The notes under the pieces were generated by a model, which saw only the letters and a list, made by a program, of their open reading frames with translations, searched no databases and was not told the DNA's origin. This document shows, piece after piece, positions 17,758 to 26,509 of a stretch of DNA of 64,000 bases (position 1 is the first letter of the stretch; each line of letters opens with the position of its first letter). Origin of the DNA: GCA-2687025 sp964473525 (GTDB lineage Bacteria; Poribacteria; WGA-4E; GCA-2687025); contig CAYYPK010000010.1 of NCBI GenBank assembly GCA_964473525.1, positions 124,001 through 188,000 of the forward strand, in the 5' to 3' direction. Both the position numbers and the translations under genes were made by a program.

Positions 17758-18914
17758 TCAGCGCGCGCGCGCAGGAAGCCAAGGACGCGGCTACATCCCT
17801 CACGCACCGCGTCGGTCGCGGTGGCGGTGGAGATGCGAATCCAGCCATCGGCGCCAGCGCCGAACGTGGCTCCCGGGGCCACGGCGACGTGGGTCTCCGT
17901 GAGGCACGTCTTGGCGAAGTCGAAGGACCGCATGCCAGTCGCGCGGATGTTGACGAGTACGTAGAACGCCCCTTGCGGCGTGTACGTCACGTACCCTGCG
18001 GGCGAGAGCGTGTCGAGGACGATGCGCTGCCTCTCGGCGTAAGCGGCGACCATGTGGTGGAGCGCATCCTGCGGGCCGGCGAGCGCCGCTTCGGCAGCCT
18101 TCTGCGACACGGACGGCGCGCAGGAGTAGTAGGGCTCCTGTAGTTGGATCATCATCCGCGCTATCCGCTCCGAAGCGACCGCGTACCCAACGCGCCATCC
18201 CGTCATCGCGTAGGACTTCGAGAAGCTGAATGCAGTGACGACCCGCCCTTCGTCGTCGTACCTGGCCGGGCTGACGTGTTCCACGCCGAACGCGAGCTTC
18301 TCGTAGGCTTCGTCCGACAGCACGTACAGATCGTGCTTGCGCGCGACATCGACAAGCGCCTCGACCGCCTCCGCTGGGTACACCGCCCCGGTTGGGTTTG
18401 CGGGCGTGTTGATGACGAGCATCTTCGTGCGCGGCGTCACCAGGTCCGCGACCGCCTCCGGGTCAGGGATGAAGCCATCCTCCTCGGGGAGGGCGTAGGG
18501 AACAGGGGTCGCTTCCCTGGCGTGCGTGAGCATGGCGTAGTTCGTCCAGCCGGGCTCCGGGACGAGCACCTCGTCGCCAGCGTCCACGAGAGCGACGAAC
18601 GCGCTGGCTACCGCACCCTCGGACCCAACCGTGACGAGCACGTTCGAGGCGTCGCACGTGAGCCCGTTCTCGCGGCGCGCCTTCTCGGCGCAGGCCTCGC
18701 GCAGCGAGTCGAGCCCCGCGTTCGGGGTGTACCCGGTGTAGCCTTCCAGCGCGGCCTGATGCGCGGCCTCTATGATGTGCGGTGGCGTCCGAAAGTCCGG
18801 CTGCCCGACCTCCAGATGCAGAGCGTCGGGTATCTGGGCGGACATGTCCATGATCAGACGGATGCCAGAGATCGGCATACGGCTCGCGCCGCGAGACAGG
18901 GGCTTGGCGTCCAA
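17754..18914 (-). CDS. PLP-dependent class I/II aminotransferase
   Basis: This 386-aa fold-type I aminotransferase shows the N-terminal SGIRLIMDMSAQIPDALHLEVG, the substrate/PLP segment YTPNAGLDSLREA, ANPTGAVY, and the Schiff-base lysine in SFSKSYAMTGWRVGY. It resembles aspartate or aromatic aminotransferases; the exact amino acid is not readable. I chose a TTG at 18914 because AAGG precedes it and homology begins just after (LSRGASRMP). An upstream GTG at 18962 would add 16 residues. It leads the lpxB-lpxK operon. Confidence 0.88.
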   Translation of the reverse strand: MDAKPLSRGASRMPISGIRLIMDMSAQIPDALHLEVGQPDFRTPPHIIEAAHQAALEGYTGYTPNAGLDSLREACAEKARRENGLTCDASNVLVTVGSEGAVASAFVALVDAGDEVLVPEPGWTNYAMLTHAREATPVPYALPEEDGFIPDPEAVADLVTPRTKMLVINTPANPTGAVYPAEAVEALVDVARKHDLYVLSDEAYEKLAFGVEHVSPARYDDEGRVVTAFSFSKSYAMTGWRVGYAVASERIARMMIQLQEPYYSCAPSVSQKAAEAALAGPQDALHHMVAAYAERQRIVLDTLSPAGYVTYTPQGAFYVLVNIRATGMRSFDFAKTCLTETHVAVAPGATFGAGADGWIRISTATATDAVREGCSRVLGFLRARAE

Positions 18915-19063
18915 ACGAGGATCCCTTCCGTTGTTCCCGGCCGTGCAACGCGACTCTACCACCGCCGCGTACCGCCATCAAACAGCGGCGCCAGCATGCG
19001 TGCGGCAGGGCTGCCTTCGCACGCGTCGCGCGGCATCATTGCGCGTAGAGGGGAGACGTCACC

Positions 19064-19660
19064 ATGGCAGAGCCGTGCATCCGGCTCGCGGAGACGCGGG
19101 ACGTGGCGCCCATGCTGAGCATCTACGGCCCGGTGGTGCGAGACACCACCATATCGTTCGAGGAAGCGGTGCCGGGACCCGAGGAATTCGCGGCGCGCGT
19201 GCACGCGGTACAGACGCGCTACCCGTGGCTCGTGTGCCTACGCGATGGCGTCGTCGTGGGCTACGCCTATGGATCCCCGTTCAGTCCCCGCGCGGCGTAT
19301 CAGTGGACCGTCGAGACCACGGTCTACGTCTCTGAACGCGCCACGCGGCAGGGAGTGGGTCGGGCGCTCTACACCTCCCTATTGGCGTGCCTCGGGTTGC
19401 AGAGCTACGCGGCGGCGATCGGCGTGATCGCGTTGCCGAACCCTGGGAGCGTTGGCCTCCACGAGGCGATGGGCTTCGAACCGTTCGGCGTGCTGCCCAG
19501 AGCAGGCTTCAAGCACGGCGCATGGCACGATGTCGGCTACTGGCGTCGGCCGCTGTCAGAAGCAGACACCCCGGAGCCCCCGTCGCCCCCGTCAGACTTT
19601 GGCCGCGACCCACGCTGGGCGCGCGCGGTGGGGTCGGGCGAGGCGCTGCTGACGCCCTAG
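19064..19660 (+). CDS. GNAT-family N-acetyltransferase (phosphinothricin acetyltransferase-like)
   Basis: The 198-aa protein matches the Pat/YwnH group: IRLAETRDVAPMLSIYGPVV, DTTISFEE, GYAYGSPFSPRAAYQWTVE, VYVSERATRQGVGRALY (the acetyl-CoA loop) and GFEPFGVLPRAGFKHGAWHDVGYW. It would acetylate the amine of a small amino-acid-like substrate such as methionine sulfone or phosphinothricin. A 30-residue disordered Pro-rich tail follows the domain. It is transcribed divergently from the aminotransferase and ends at a bidirectional hairpin. Confidence 0.88.
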   Translation: MAEPCIRLAETRDVAPMLSIYGPVVRDTTISFEEAVPGPEEFAARVHAVQTRYPWLVCLRDGVVVGYAYGSPFSPRAAYQWTVETTVYVSERATRQGVGRALYTSLLACLGLQSYAAAIGVIALPNPGSVGLHEAMGFEPFGVLPRAGFKHGAWHDVGYWRRPLSEADTPEPPSPPSDFGRDPRWARAVGSGEALLTP

Positions 19661-19670
19661 CCGGCCGCGC

Positions 19671-19704
19671 GACGCCCGCGCCACGTCATCGGGGCGTGGG
19701 CGTC
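19671..19704. terminator. Bidirectional hairpin between convergent genes
   Basis: GACGCCCGCGCC (19671-19682) pairs with GGCGTGGGCGTC (19693-19704), a 12-bp stem with one G-U pair and a 10-nt loop. It lies between the stops of the GNAT and PhyH genes, so it can serve both strands. Confidence 0.55.
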
Positions 19705-19739
19705 TTGGCGTACAAGCCAGGTGGGCCGTGGCTCCCGCG

Positions 19740-20510
19740 CTAGGCGGTGTCGACGACCTCGCGTATGCCCGGCCACTCCCGCCAGATATCCAGGTAGGCG
19801 TCCAGGCCATTCTCCCCAACGTCCTTGTGCCGCGCGCGGAAGATGGCCGCGTACCGGATGCTGTGCGACGCGTTCGGCGCCGCGGTGTGCACCAGCGCGT
19901 GGTGAGCAATGACGAGATCCCCGGGGTCGCCCGTGAGATGGACGGGTTCTTCCGGGTATTCCACGCGCGGCATACCGTCGGCGAGCGTCTCATGGCCGTG
20001 CTCGCGGAAGTAGTTCTCGTAGAACGTGTGCGACTTCGGCCATACCGTGAAGTTGCCGCTGTACGGCTCGGTCAGAGGGCTGAGTAGCACGACGGCGAGA
20101 GCCGTGAAGCCACGGTTGTACGTGCCCTTCTCTATGCCGTTCGTGCCGCTCCCCATGCCGTCCAGGTGGCCGCCGGGCGGGCCGGGCGTCTGCCACAACT
20201 CGCCGGGGAAGCGCAGGGCGATCTGCGCGCCGCCCGCTCGCCCCACGTTGCCTTCTCCGAGTAGCGACTCCACGGCGCTGAACACGGGCGTGTCGTTGAA
20301 GAGTCCCGTCATCACATCGGTCTGGGTGATCTCGCGGCAGTAAGTCTGCGCGCGCATCGTATTGAGGGCGTCTTTGTTCATGCCCTCGTAGCCCAGCGAG
20401 TGGTTGATGGCGTGTAGGGCGGAGTCCACCATCACGCGCGGGACGGCGCCGGGTATCTTGATGTAGCCCTCTTCGTGGAAGAAGCGCTTCTGAGCGGGCG
20501 TCAACTGCAT
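19740..20510 (-). CDS. Phytanoyl-CoA dioxygenase (PhyH) family protein
   Basis: This 256-aa Fe(II)/2-oxoglutarate dioxygenase-type protein begins LTPAQKRFFHEEGYIKIPG. It carries the HxD iron ligands in GGHLDGMG (near residue 140), the distal His in VIAHHALVHTAAPN and the 2-oxoglutarate-binding Arg in HSIRYAAIF. Family members hydroxylate diverse small molecules; the substrate is unknown. ATG 20510 follows AAGGAG by 7 bases. It is divergent from the LolA-TlpA gene. PhyH proteins are highly expanded in Poribacteria and Latescibacterota. Confidence 0.87.
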   Translation of the reverse strand: MQLTPAQKRFFHEEGYIKIPGAVPRVMVDSALHAINHSLGYEGMNKDALNTMRAQTYCREITQTDVMTGLFNDTPVFSAVESLLGEGNVGRAGGAQIALRFPGELWQTPGPPGGHLDGMGSGTNGIEKGTYNRGFTALAVVLLSPLTEPYSGNFTVWPKSHTFYENYFREHGHETLADGMPRVEYPEEPVHLTGDPGDLVIAHHALVHTAAPNASHSIRYAAIFRARHKDVGENGLDAYLDIWREWPGIREVVDTA

Positions 20511-20662
20511 CGCATCTCTCCTTGCGTGCGGTACGCGACCGTGATTCGGCGGGATCGTAGGCCACTCGACCAGGGGGCGCAACGGCGAAGCTAGGACGTG
20601 AGGTATACTCTCCACGCAGACCGCATTCGACTCTGGTTGTGTCCCGCCGCTGGGAGTGTCTC

Positions 20663-21829
20663 ATGGTTCGTAGCGCCGTCTCTCTCCTCGTCGCCCTGCT
20701 TCTCGCCACGCCGGGCGCCCTCGGCGCCGATAGCGCCACGCAGGAGGCGGCCCACGCGCTGCTGCGGACGGTGAGTGATACGTACGCGGCACTGACACGG
20801 TACCACCTCGCCGCGGAGGTGACGGCCAACATCGACGACGGCGAGCACGACCCTGCGACCACTCAGACGGCGATGGCGTTCGCCAGCAGCGGCGACGGGA
20901 GAATCCGCGCGGAATTCGCCGAGGAAGATGACGCCATGCTGCTGGTGTCGGACGGCGAAACCGTCTGGCAGTACATGCCGGAGCCAAACACGTACACGGC
21001 CCAGAAGGTCGCTGAACTGCCGGCCGGGGCGCTGGAGGGCGTCGTGCTCGGGTTCCTCCAGCAGTACATCCTGCTCGCTGACTCCGCCGATGACGCGTTC
21101 ATCGTCGACGAGGAAACCCTCGAGATCGGCGACCGCGAGGTTGCCACGACCGTCCTCGACATCAGCTACAAGACGGACACCGCCCCGCCAGAGATGCACG
21201 GCGTCGTCAAGCGGATATGGGTGGACAAGGCGACCAGCTTGGTCGTCCGCGAGGATTTCACCATGCATCACCCGACGTCAGCCGGGGGTTCCGTGCGCGC
21301 GGACAGAACGCTCGTCCTGACCGTCGCCGCGATGGGCGAGGACGTCGCCGATGAGCTGTTCATCTTTGTGCCGCCGCTGGACGCGGTGGAGGCGCGCGTC
21401 GGGGGCACGCCGCTCGTTGGCTCCGCGGCGCCGGATTTCACGCTGAACGACGACGCGGGCAACGAAATCACCCTCTCGGACTTGCGGGGTAAGGTCGTCA
21501 TGCTCGACTTCTGGGCGACATGGTGCGGCCCATGCCGTCAAGTGATGCCGAGCCTTCAGAGGCTCCACGAGGAGTACAGCGACGACGGCCTGCTCGTGTA
21601 CGGCGTCAACTCCGAGGAGGTCACTCTCGTCGACGAGTTCCTGTCCGAGAACGGCTACACCTTCCCCACGCTCAGGGATCCCCGGAACACGGCGTCCATG
21701 CTCTACGGCGTCGAAGGCATCCCCACGACCGTGCTTGTCGGCCGTGACGGCGTCGTTCTCGAACACTTCGTCGGCGCGCACCCGGAGGAGGACTACCGCA
21801 CGGCGGTAGCCGGCGCCGGCATCAGGTAG
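20663..21829 (+). CDS. Exported LolA-like plus TlpA thioredoxin fusion protein
   Basis: The 388-aa protein has a signal peptide (VALLLATPGALGA). The LolA/outer-membrane lipoprotein carrier-like beta domain covers about residues 25-240 (VWQYMPEPNTYTAQ, RIWVDKATSLVVRED). A TlpA/AhpC thioredoxin domain covers about residues 250-388 (GSAAPDFTLND, MLDFWATWCGPCRQVMP, VEGIPTTVLVGRDG). The WCGPC active site is intact, so it should be a periplasmic thiol reductant. ATG 20663 follows GGGAG. A strong terminator ends the unit. Confidence 0.87.
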   Translation: MVRSAVSLLVALLLATPGALGADSATQEAAHALLRTVSDTYAALTRYHLAAEVTANIDDGEHDPATTQTAMAFASSGDGRIRAEFAEEDDAMLLVSDGETVWQYMPEPNTYTAQKVAELPAGALEGVVLGFLQQYILLADSADDAFIVDEETLEIGDREVATTVLDISYKTDTAPPEMHGVVKRIWVDKATSLVVREDFTMHHPTSAGGSVRADRTLVLTVAAMGEDVADELFIFVPPLDAVEARVGGTPLVGSAAPDFTLNDDAGNEITLSDLRGKVVMLDFWATWCGPCRQVMPSLQRLHEEYSDDGLLVYGVNSEEVTLVDEFLSENGYTFPTLRDPRNTASMLYGVEGIPTTVLVGRDGVVLEHFVGAHPEEDYRTAVAGAGIR

Positions 21830-21857
21830 ACCACACAGCGCGCGGCCTGCTCCCGCG

Positions 21858-21888
21858 ACGGCGTCGGAGCCCTCTCCGACGCCGTTTT
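21858..21888 (+). terminator. Intrinsic terminator after the LolA-TlpA gene
   Basis: A perfect 12-bp stem (ACGGCGTCGGAG / CTCCGACGCCGT) with a 4-nt loop is followed by TTTC. It starts 28 bases after the stop codon. Confidence 0.8.
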
Positions 21889-21894
21889 CGCGCA

Positions 21895-21924
21895 TTGTCC
21901 AGCCGTTCTCGTGAGTGCTATAGT
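21895..21924 (+). promoter_or_regulatory. Candidate sigma-70 promoter of the threonine/PLP operon
   Basis: TTGTCC (21895-21900) and TATAGT (21919-21924) are separated by 18 bases. They lie just after the terminator and about 50 bases before the homoserine dehydrogenase start. Confidence 0.5.
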
Positions 21925-21973
21925 TGATACGCGCCGGTGGCGCACGGGTCTCCTCACGCCGAACGGAACAGAG

Positions 21974-23284
21974 ATGCCCTCAAAGAATGTGCGCGTCGGT
22001 ATGATCGGCCTCGGCACCGTCGGGACCGGGGTCGTCAAGGTGTTGCGGGATCGCGCCGCGGACATCGAGAAGCTCCTTGGCACGGGCCTGGATGTGTGCG
22101 GCATTGCCGTGCGCGACGTCACGAAGGCGCGCGACGTCGATGTCCCCGACGGGGTGCTCACGGACGACACCGCGTCGCTCGTGCAGCGAGACGACATCGA
22201 CATCGTCATAGAGCTCATGGGTGGCACGGACGCGGCGAAGGACTTCGTGATCGCGGCGATCCAGCATGGGAAGCACGTCGTCACGGGGAACAAGGCGCTC
22301 ATCGCCCTTGAAGGCCGGGACGTATTCGAAGCCGCCCACGCGCACGGTGTCGGCGTCTATCTCGAGGCGAGCGTCGCGGGTGGCATACCCATCATACGCT
22401 CGCTCCACGGCGGTCTCTCGGCCAATTCCATCCAGCGGATAAGCGGCATTCTCAACGGCACGTGCAACTACATCCTCACGCAGATGTCGGCGCACGGTCA
22501 GGCATACGGCGACGCCCTCGCGAAGGCTCAGGAACTGGGCTACGCCGAGGCCGACCCCACCTTCGACGTCGGAGGCCACGACACCGCGCACAAGCTGGCG
22601 ATTCTGTCGTCGCTCGCGTTCGGATTCGAGGTCGACAGCGACGACATACACTGCGAAGGCATCGACGGCCTCGCCGCCGACGACATCGCGTACGCGCGCG
22701 AGTTGGGGTACGCAATCAAGCTGCTCGGCATCGCCGAACGGTTAGGCGACAGCATCAGCCTGCGCGTGCACCCGACCATGGTCCCGGCCACGAGCGTGTT
22801 GGGGAACGTGAACGACGCCTTCAACGCGGTCGCCGTGAACGGCGATGCCGTCGGGCCGACGCTCTTCTATGGCCAGGGGGCCGGGGCAGCGCCAACCGCG
22901 AGCGCGGTCGTCTCGGACCTTATCGACGCCGCTCGCGTTGTCGCGACGGGCGCGCAGGCTGAGATTCCACCGTGCTGGGATCCCAAGCGCGCGGTAACGG
23001 CGCCAGTCGCGCCCATGGAGTCGTGCGAGTCGCGGTACTACCTGCGGCTGCAGGTAGAAGACAGACCTGGCGTGCTGGCCGACATAGGCGCGGTCCTGGG
23101 CCGCAACGAAATCAGCATGTCCTCGGTGATCCAGAAGGACCCGCACTGCGAGGACTCGGTGCCTCTCGTGTTGCTGACGCACAGGGCCCGCGAAGCAGAC
23201 CTGCAACGCGCTCTCGGTGAGATCTCCGACCTGGCGTGCACGAGCCAACCCAACATCTGCATCCGAGTCGAGACCGACCTGTAA
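21974..23284 (+). CDS. hom: Homoserine dehydrogenase
   Basis: This 436-aa enzyme reduces aspartate semialdehyde to homoserine for threonine and methionine synthesis. It has the Rossmann motif GMIGLGTVGTGVV, the catalytic Lys in KHVVTGNKALI, the central signature ISGILNGTCNYIL, GYAEADPTFDVGGHD with the catalytic Asp/Lys region, and a C-terminal ACT regulatory domain (RPGVLADIGAVLGRN), implying feedback control by threonine. ATG 21974 was chosen because homology starts there; a GTG at 21911 is possible. thrC follows 26 bases later. Confidence 0.94.
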   Translation: MPSKNVRVGMIGLGTVGTGVVKVLRDRAADIEKLLGTGLDVCGIAVRDVTKARDVDVPDGVLTDDTASLVQRDDIDIVIELMGGTDAAKDFVIAAIQHGKHVVTGNKALIALEGRDVFEAAHAHGVGVYLEASVAGGIPIIRSLHGGLSANSIQRISGILNGTCNYILTQMSAHGQAYGDALAKAQELGYAEADPTFDVGGHDTAHKLAILSSLAFGFEVDSDDIHCEGIDGLAADDIAYARELGYAIKLLGIAERLGDSISLRVHPTMVPATSVLGNVNDAFNAVAVNGDAVGPTLFYGQGAGAAPTASAVVSDLIDAARVVATGAQAEIPPCWDPKRAVTAPVAPMESCESRYYLRLQVEDRPGVLADIGAVLGRNEISMSSVIQKDPHCEDSVPLVLLTHRAREADLQRALGEISDLACTSQPNICIRVETDL

Positions 23285-23310
23285 CCAGACGTCCAAGAGG
23301 CTACGAGACA

Positions 23311-24393
23311 ATGGCCGACCTGTCCGGCATGGCCTATCCCGCGTGGCGCGGCATCATCGAGCACTACCGGGAACACCTGCCGATCACGGACGACACACCG
23401 ATCGTTAGCCTTCACGAAGGCGGAACGCCATTGCTGCCGGCGCGGAAGCTGTCCGAGGCGCTTGGTGGCGGCATCGACATCCACCTGAAGTGCGAAGGTC
23501 TCAACCCGACAAGCTCCTTCAAGGATCGCGGGATGACGCTCGCGGTTTCCAAGGCGGTCGAGGAAGGCGCGCGCGCGGTGATATGCGCGTCCACTGGGAA
23601 CACGTCCGCAGCGGCGGCGGCGTACGCCGCACGCGCGGGCATCCGCAGCGTCGTGCTCGTGCCAGACGGGGAAATCGCCCTCGGCAAGCTGGCGCAGGGG
23701 ATGATGCACCGCGCGATGGTGCTCGCGGTCGATGGCAACTTCGATACGGCCCTGGAACTCGTGCGCCGCATCTCGGCGGACCACCCCATCGCGCTGGTGA
23801 ATTCCGTCAACCCGTACCGCATTGAGGGTCAGAAGACCGGCGCTTTCGAGATATGCGACCAACTCGGCAGGGCGCCTGCCTATCAGGCGATGCCGGTCGG
23901 GAACGCTGGCAACATCACGGCGTACTGGAAGGGCTACCAGGAGTACCTCAAGATCGGGCGCGTTGACGCCGCGCCGGCCATGCTCGGGTTCCAGGCGTCA
24001 GGGGCCGCGCCCATCGTCGACGGGACGCCGGTGCCAGAGCCGGACACGCTCGCGACCGCCATCAAGATCGGTAACCCCGCAAGCTGGACGGGCGCGGTCG
24101 AAGCGCGCGACGCGTCCGGCGGCGTCATCGAACGCATCGCCGACCGACAGATATTGGACGCGTACTCGCTACTGGCGTCTACCGAAGGCGTCTTCGTGGA
24201 GCCGGCGTCGGCGATATCCGTAGCCGGCGTCATCGCGCTGCACGAGCGTGGGTACTTCGCGCCGGGCGACACGATCGCGTGTATCCTTACGGGCCACGGT
24301 CTGAAGGATCCAGATCGCGCCATCGCCGAGGCCCCCGAGCCGAAGACGGTCCCGGCGGACGTGGACGCTATCGTTGGGGAGATACTGTCGTGA
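23311..24393 (+). CDS. thrC: Threonine synthase
   Basis: This 360-aa fold-type II PLP enzyme converts O-phosphohomoserine to threonine. It has the N-terminal SLHEGGTPLLPA, the PLP Lys in NPTSSFKDRGMTLA, the cofactor loop ASTGNTSAAAAAYA, and the pyridine-ring-binding segment near CILTGHGLKD. It is the shorter thermophile/Gram-positive-type enzyme rather than the 480-aa type. Its TGA overlaps the GTG of the next gene (GTGA), so the two are translated together. Confidence 0.94.
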   Translation: MADLSGMAYPAWRGIIEHYREHLPITDDTPIVSLHEGGTPLLPARKLSEALGGGIDIHLKCEGLNPTSSFKDRGMTLAVSKAVEEGARAVICASTGNTSAAAAAYAARAGIRSVVLVPDGEIALGKLAQGMMHRAMVLAVDGNFDTALELVRRISADHPIALVNSVNPYRIEGQKTGAFEICDQLGRAPAYQAMPVGNAGNITAYWKGYQEYLKIGRVDAAPAMLGFQASGAAPIVDGTPVPEPDTLATAIKIGNPASWTGAVEARDASGGVIERIADRQILDAYSLLASTEGVFVEPASAISVAGVIALHERGYFAPGDTIACILTGHGLKDPDRAIAEAPEPKTVPADVDAIVGEILS

Positions 24394-25607
24394 CACCCGC
24401 GGGCGCCACTACCGACACGAAGCACATCGTCGTCCTCGTGGACGGCGCGGCGGACCTCCCCCTTGGCGACCTCGGAGGACGCACGCCCCTCGCCGCGGCG
24501 AACACGCCGAACATGGACGCCGTCGCGGAGATGGGCGTTGTCGGCGCGTTGAACCCCATCCCGGACGGTCAGAGCGCCGGGAGCGACGTAGGCAACCTCT
24601 CCGTGCTGGGCTACGACCCGGACGCGTATCTCACGGGACGCGCGCCTCTCGAAGCGGCGGCGATGGACATCGCGCTCGGGCCTACCGACGTCGCGTTCCG
24701 CTGCAACCTCGTCACGTTGACGAACGGGCGCATGGAGGACTACAGCGCCGGCCACATCTCGACCGAGGAGGCGGCCGAGCTCATTGAGGCGGTCGAGGAC
24801 GCGCTTGGGGCGCCGGGACGGCGCTACCACGCTGGGGTGCAGTACCGGCACATCCTCGTGGCGGGCGAGCAGTACGCAGGCATGGGCGCCACGCCGCCCC
24901 ACGACATCATCGGTCAGGAATACGCGGCGTACCTGCCAACCGGAGATGGCAGCGGCGACGCGCGCGAGTGGATGGACGCCTCGCGGGCGGTGCTCGCCGA
25001 CCACCCTGTGAACCGCAAGCGCATCGCGGCGGGAAAGGCTCCGGGTAACAGCACGTGGCTGTGGGGCCAGGGCCAGGCGCCGACGCTCCCAACGTACGCC
25101 GACAAGTACGGCATCGTCGGCAACGCGATATCCGCCGTGGACCTCGTGCGCGGCATCGCTCGCTACGCAGGGCTGGAAGTCCTGCACGTTGACGGCATCA
25201 CCGGCTTTCTCGATACAAACTACGTCGGCAAGGCCGAGGTGGGCCTGGCAAGTCTCGACGCGGCGGACTTCGTGTACATCCACGTCGAGGCGCCCGACGA
25301 GGCAGCGCACCTCGGCGACGCGTCCGCCAAGATAGAAGCGATTGAGGCGATCGACCGTGAGATCGTGGCGCGCGCGCTGGACTATGCTGGTAGGAACCCC
25401 GCGACTCGGATTGGGATTCTGCCCGACCACATCACGGCGATCAGCACCCGCACACATGCTCCCGGCGCGGTGCCGTTTGCCGCCTGCGGCGCGGGCATCC
25501 AGCCGGACGCAGCGGTTGCCTACTCCGAAGCGGTCGGCGCCACGAGCGAACTGAGCTTCCCAGACGGACACCTTTGGATGGACTGGTTCCTCGGAGCGAC
25601 GGGGTAA
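24390..25607 (+). CDS. Archaeal-type cofactor-independent phosphoglycerate mutase homologue; candidate homoserine kinase analogue
   Basis: The 405-aa alkaline-phosphatase-superfamily protein begins HIVVLVDGAADLPLGDL and carries the metal-binding and nucleophile region DGQSAGSDVGNLSVLGYDP, HVEAPDEAAHLGD and LPDHITAISTRTHAPGAVPF. By family it is apgM (2- to 3-phosphoglycerate isomerisation). Context is different: it is coupled to thrC by a GTGA overlap, follows hom, and no thrB is present. Genes of this kind in this position have been annotated as predicted functional analogues of homoserine kinase. GGGGAG lies 8 bases before the GTG start. Confidence 0.85.
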   Translation: MTPAGATTDTKHIVVLVDGAADLPLGDLGGRTPLAAANTPNMDAVAEMGVVGALNPIPDGQSAGSDVGNLSVLGYDPDAYLTGRAPLEAAAMDIALGPTDVAFRCNLVTLTNGRMEDYSAGHISTEEAAELIEAVEDALGAPGRRYHAGVQYRHILVAGEQYAGMGATPPHDIIGQEYAAYLPTGDGSGDAREWMDASRAVLADHPVNRKRIAAGKAPGNSTWLWGQGQAPTLPTYADKYGIVGNAISAVDLVRGIARYAGLEVLHVDGITGFLDTNYVGKAEVGLASLDAADFVYIHVEAPDEAAHLGDASAKIEAIEAIDREIVARALDYAGRNPATRIGILPDHITAISTRTHAPGAVPFAACGAGIQPDAAVAYSEAVGATSELSFPDGHLWMDWFLGATG

Positions 25608-25620
25608 GAAAGGGCGAACG

Positions 25621-26505
25621 ATGGCGGATACATCCACCTGGCGGACGAAGGTCGGGCTTGCCGAAATGCTCAAGGGCGGCGTCATCATGGACGTCGTGGA
25701 CGCCGAACAGGCGAAGATCGCCGAGGAGGCGGGCGCGGTGTCGGTCATGGCGCTTGAGCGCGTGCCGTCGGACATCCGACGGGACGGCGGCGTGGCGCGC
25801 ATGTCGGATCCGGCGATGATCCAGCGGATCATGGACACCGTCTCGATTCCCGTGATGGCCAAGGTGCGCATTGGGCACTTCGCCGAGGCGCAGATCCTCG
25901 AGGCTCTCGGCGTGGACTTCATCGACGAGAGCGAGGTGCTGACCCCCGCGGACGAGGCGTTCCACGTCGACAAGAACGCGTTCAAGGTTCCCTTCGTCTG
26001 TGGTTGCCGCAATCTGGGCGAGGCCTTGCGACGCATCGGCGAGGGCGCCGCGATGATGCGGACCAAGGGCGAGGCGGGATCGGGGAACATCGTCGAAGCG
26101 GTCACGCACATGCGCACGCTACAGACCGGCATGCGCCGCCTGCAAGGCTTGCGACGCGACGAACTCATGACGGAGGCCAGAGACCTGGGCGCGCCGTTCG
26201 ACCTGGTAGTACAGGTCGCGGAGACCGGCAAGCTCCCAGTGCCGAACTTCTCTGCGGGAGGCGTGGCAACGCCAGCGGACGCCAGCTTGATGATGCAACT
26301 GGGCGCCGAGACGGTGTTCGTCGGGTCGGGCATCTTCAAGTCGGAAGACCCAGCGCCACGCGCCAAGGCCATCGTCGACGCCGTAGCCTACTACGACAAC
26401 CCGGAGATGCTCGCGAAGATCTCCTCCGGGCTCGGTCAGCCGATGTCGGGTCTGGACGTGCGGACGATGCCCGACGACGAGCGCATGGCGAACCGGGGCT
26501 GGTAG
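25621..26505 (+). CDS. pdxS: Pyridoxal 5'-phosphate synthase, synthase subunit
   Basis: This 294-aa TIM-barrel enzyme makes PLP from ribose 5-phosphate, glyceraldehyde 3-phosphate and ammonia. Typical stretches are GLAEMLKGGVIMDVV, the catalytic Lys in PVMAKVRIGHFAEA, and FVCGCRNLGEALRRIGEGAAM, RTKGEAGSGN. It pairs with PdxT four bases downstream. PLP is the cofactor of threonine synthase upstream, so the operon couples cofactor and pathway. Confidence 0.96.
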   Translation: MADTSTWRTKVGLAEMLKGGVIMDVVDAEQAKIAEEAGAVSVMALERVPSDIRRDGGVARMSDPAMIQRIMDTVSIPVMAKVRIGHFAEAQILEALGVDFIDESEVLTPADEAFHVDKNAFKVPFVCGCRNLGEALRRIGEGAAMMRTKGEAGSGNIVEAVTHMRTLQTGMRRLQGLRRDELMTEARDLGAPFDLVVQVAETGKLPVPNFSAGGVATPADASLMMQLGAETVFVGSGIFKSEDPAPRAKAIVDAVAYYDNPEMLAKISSGLGQPMSGLDVRTMPDDERMANRGW

Positions 26506-26509
26506 CGAG

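Noticed and set aside
23934..26372. Long antisense frame (about 810 codons) across thrC, the apgM-like gene and pdxS
   Set aside because: The plus-strand genes are unambiguous by motif; the antisense translation shows no recognisable family.
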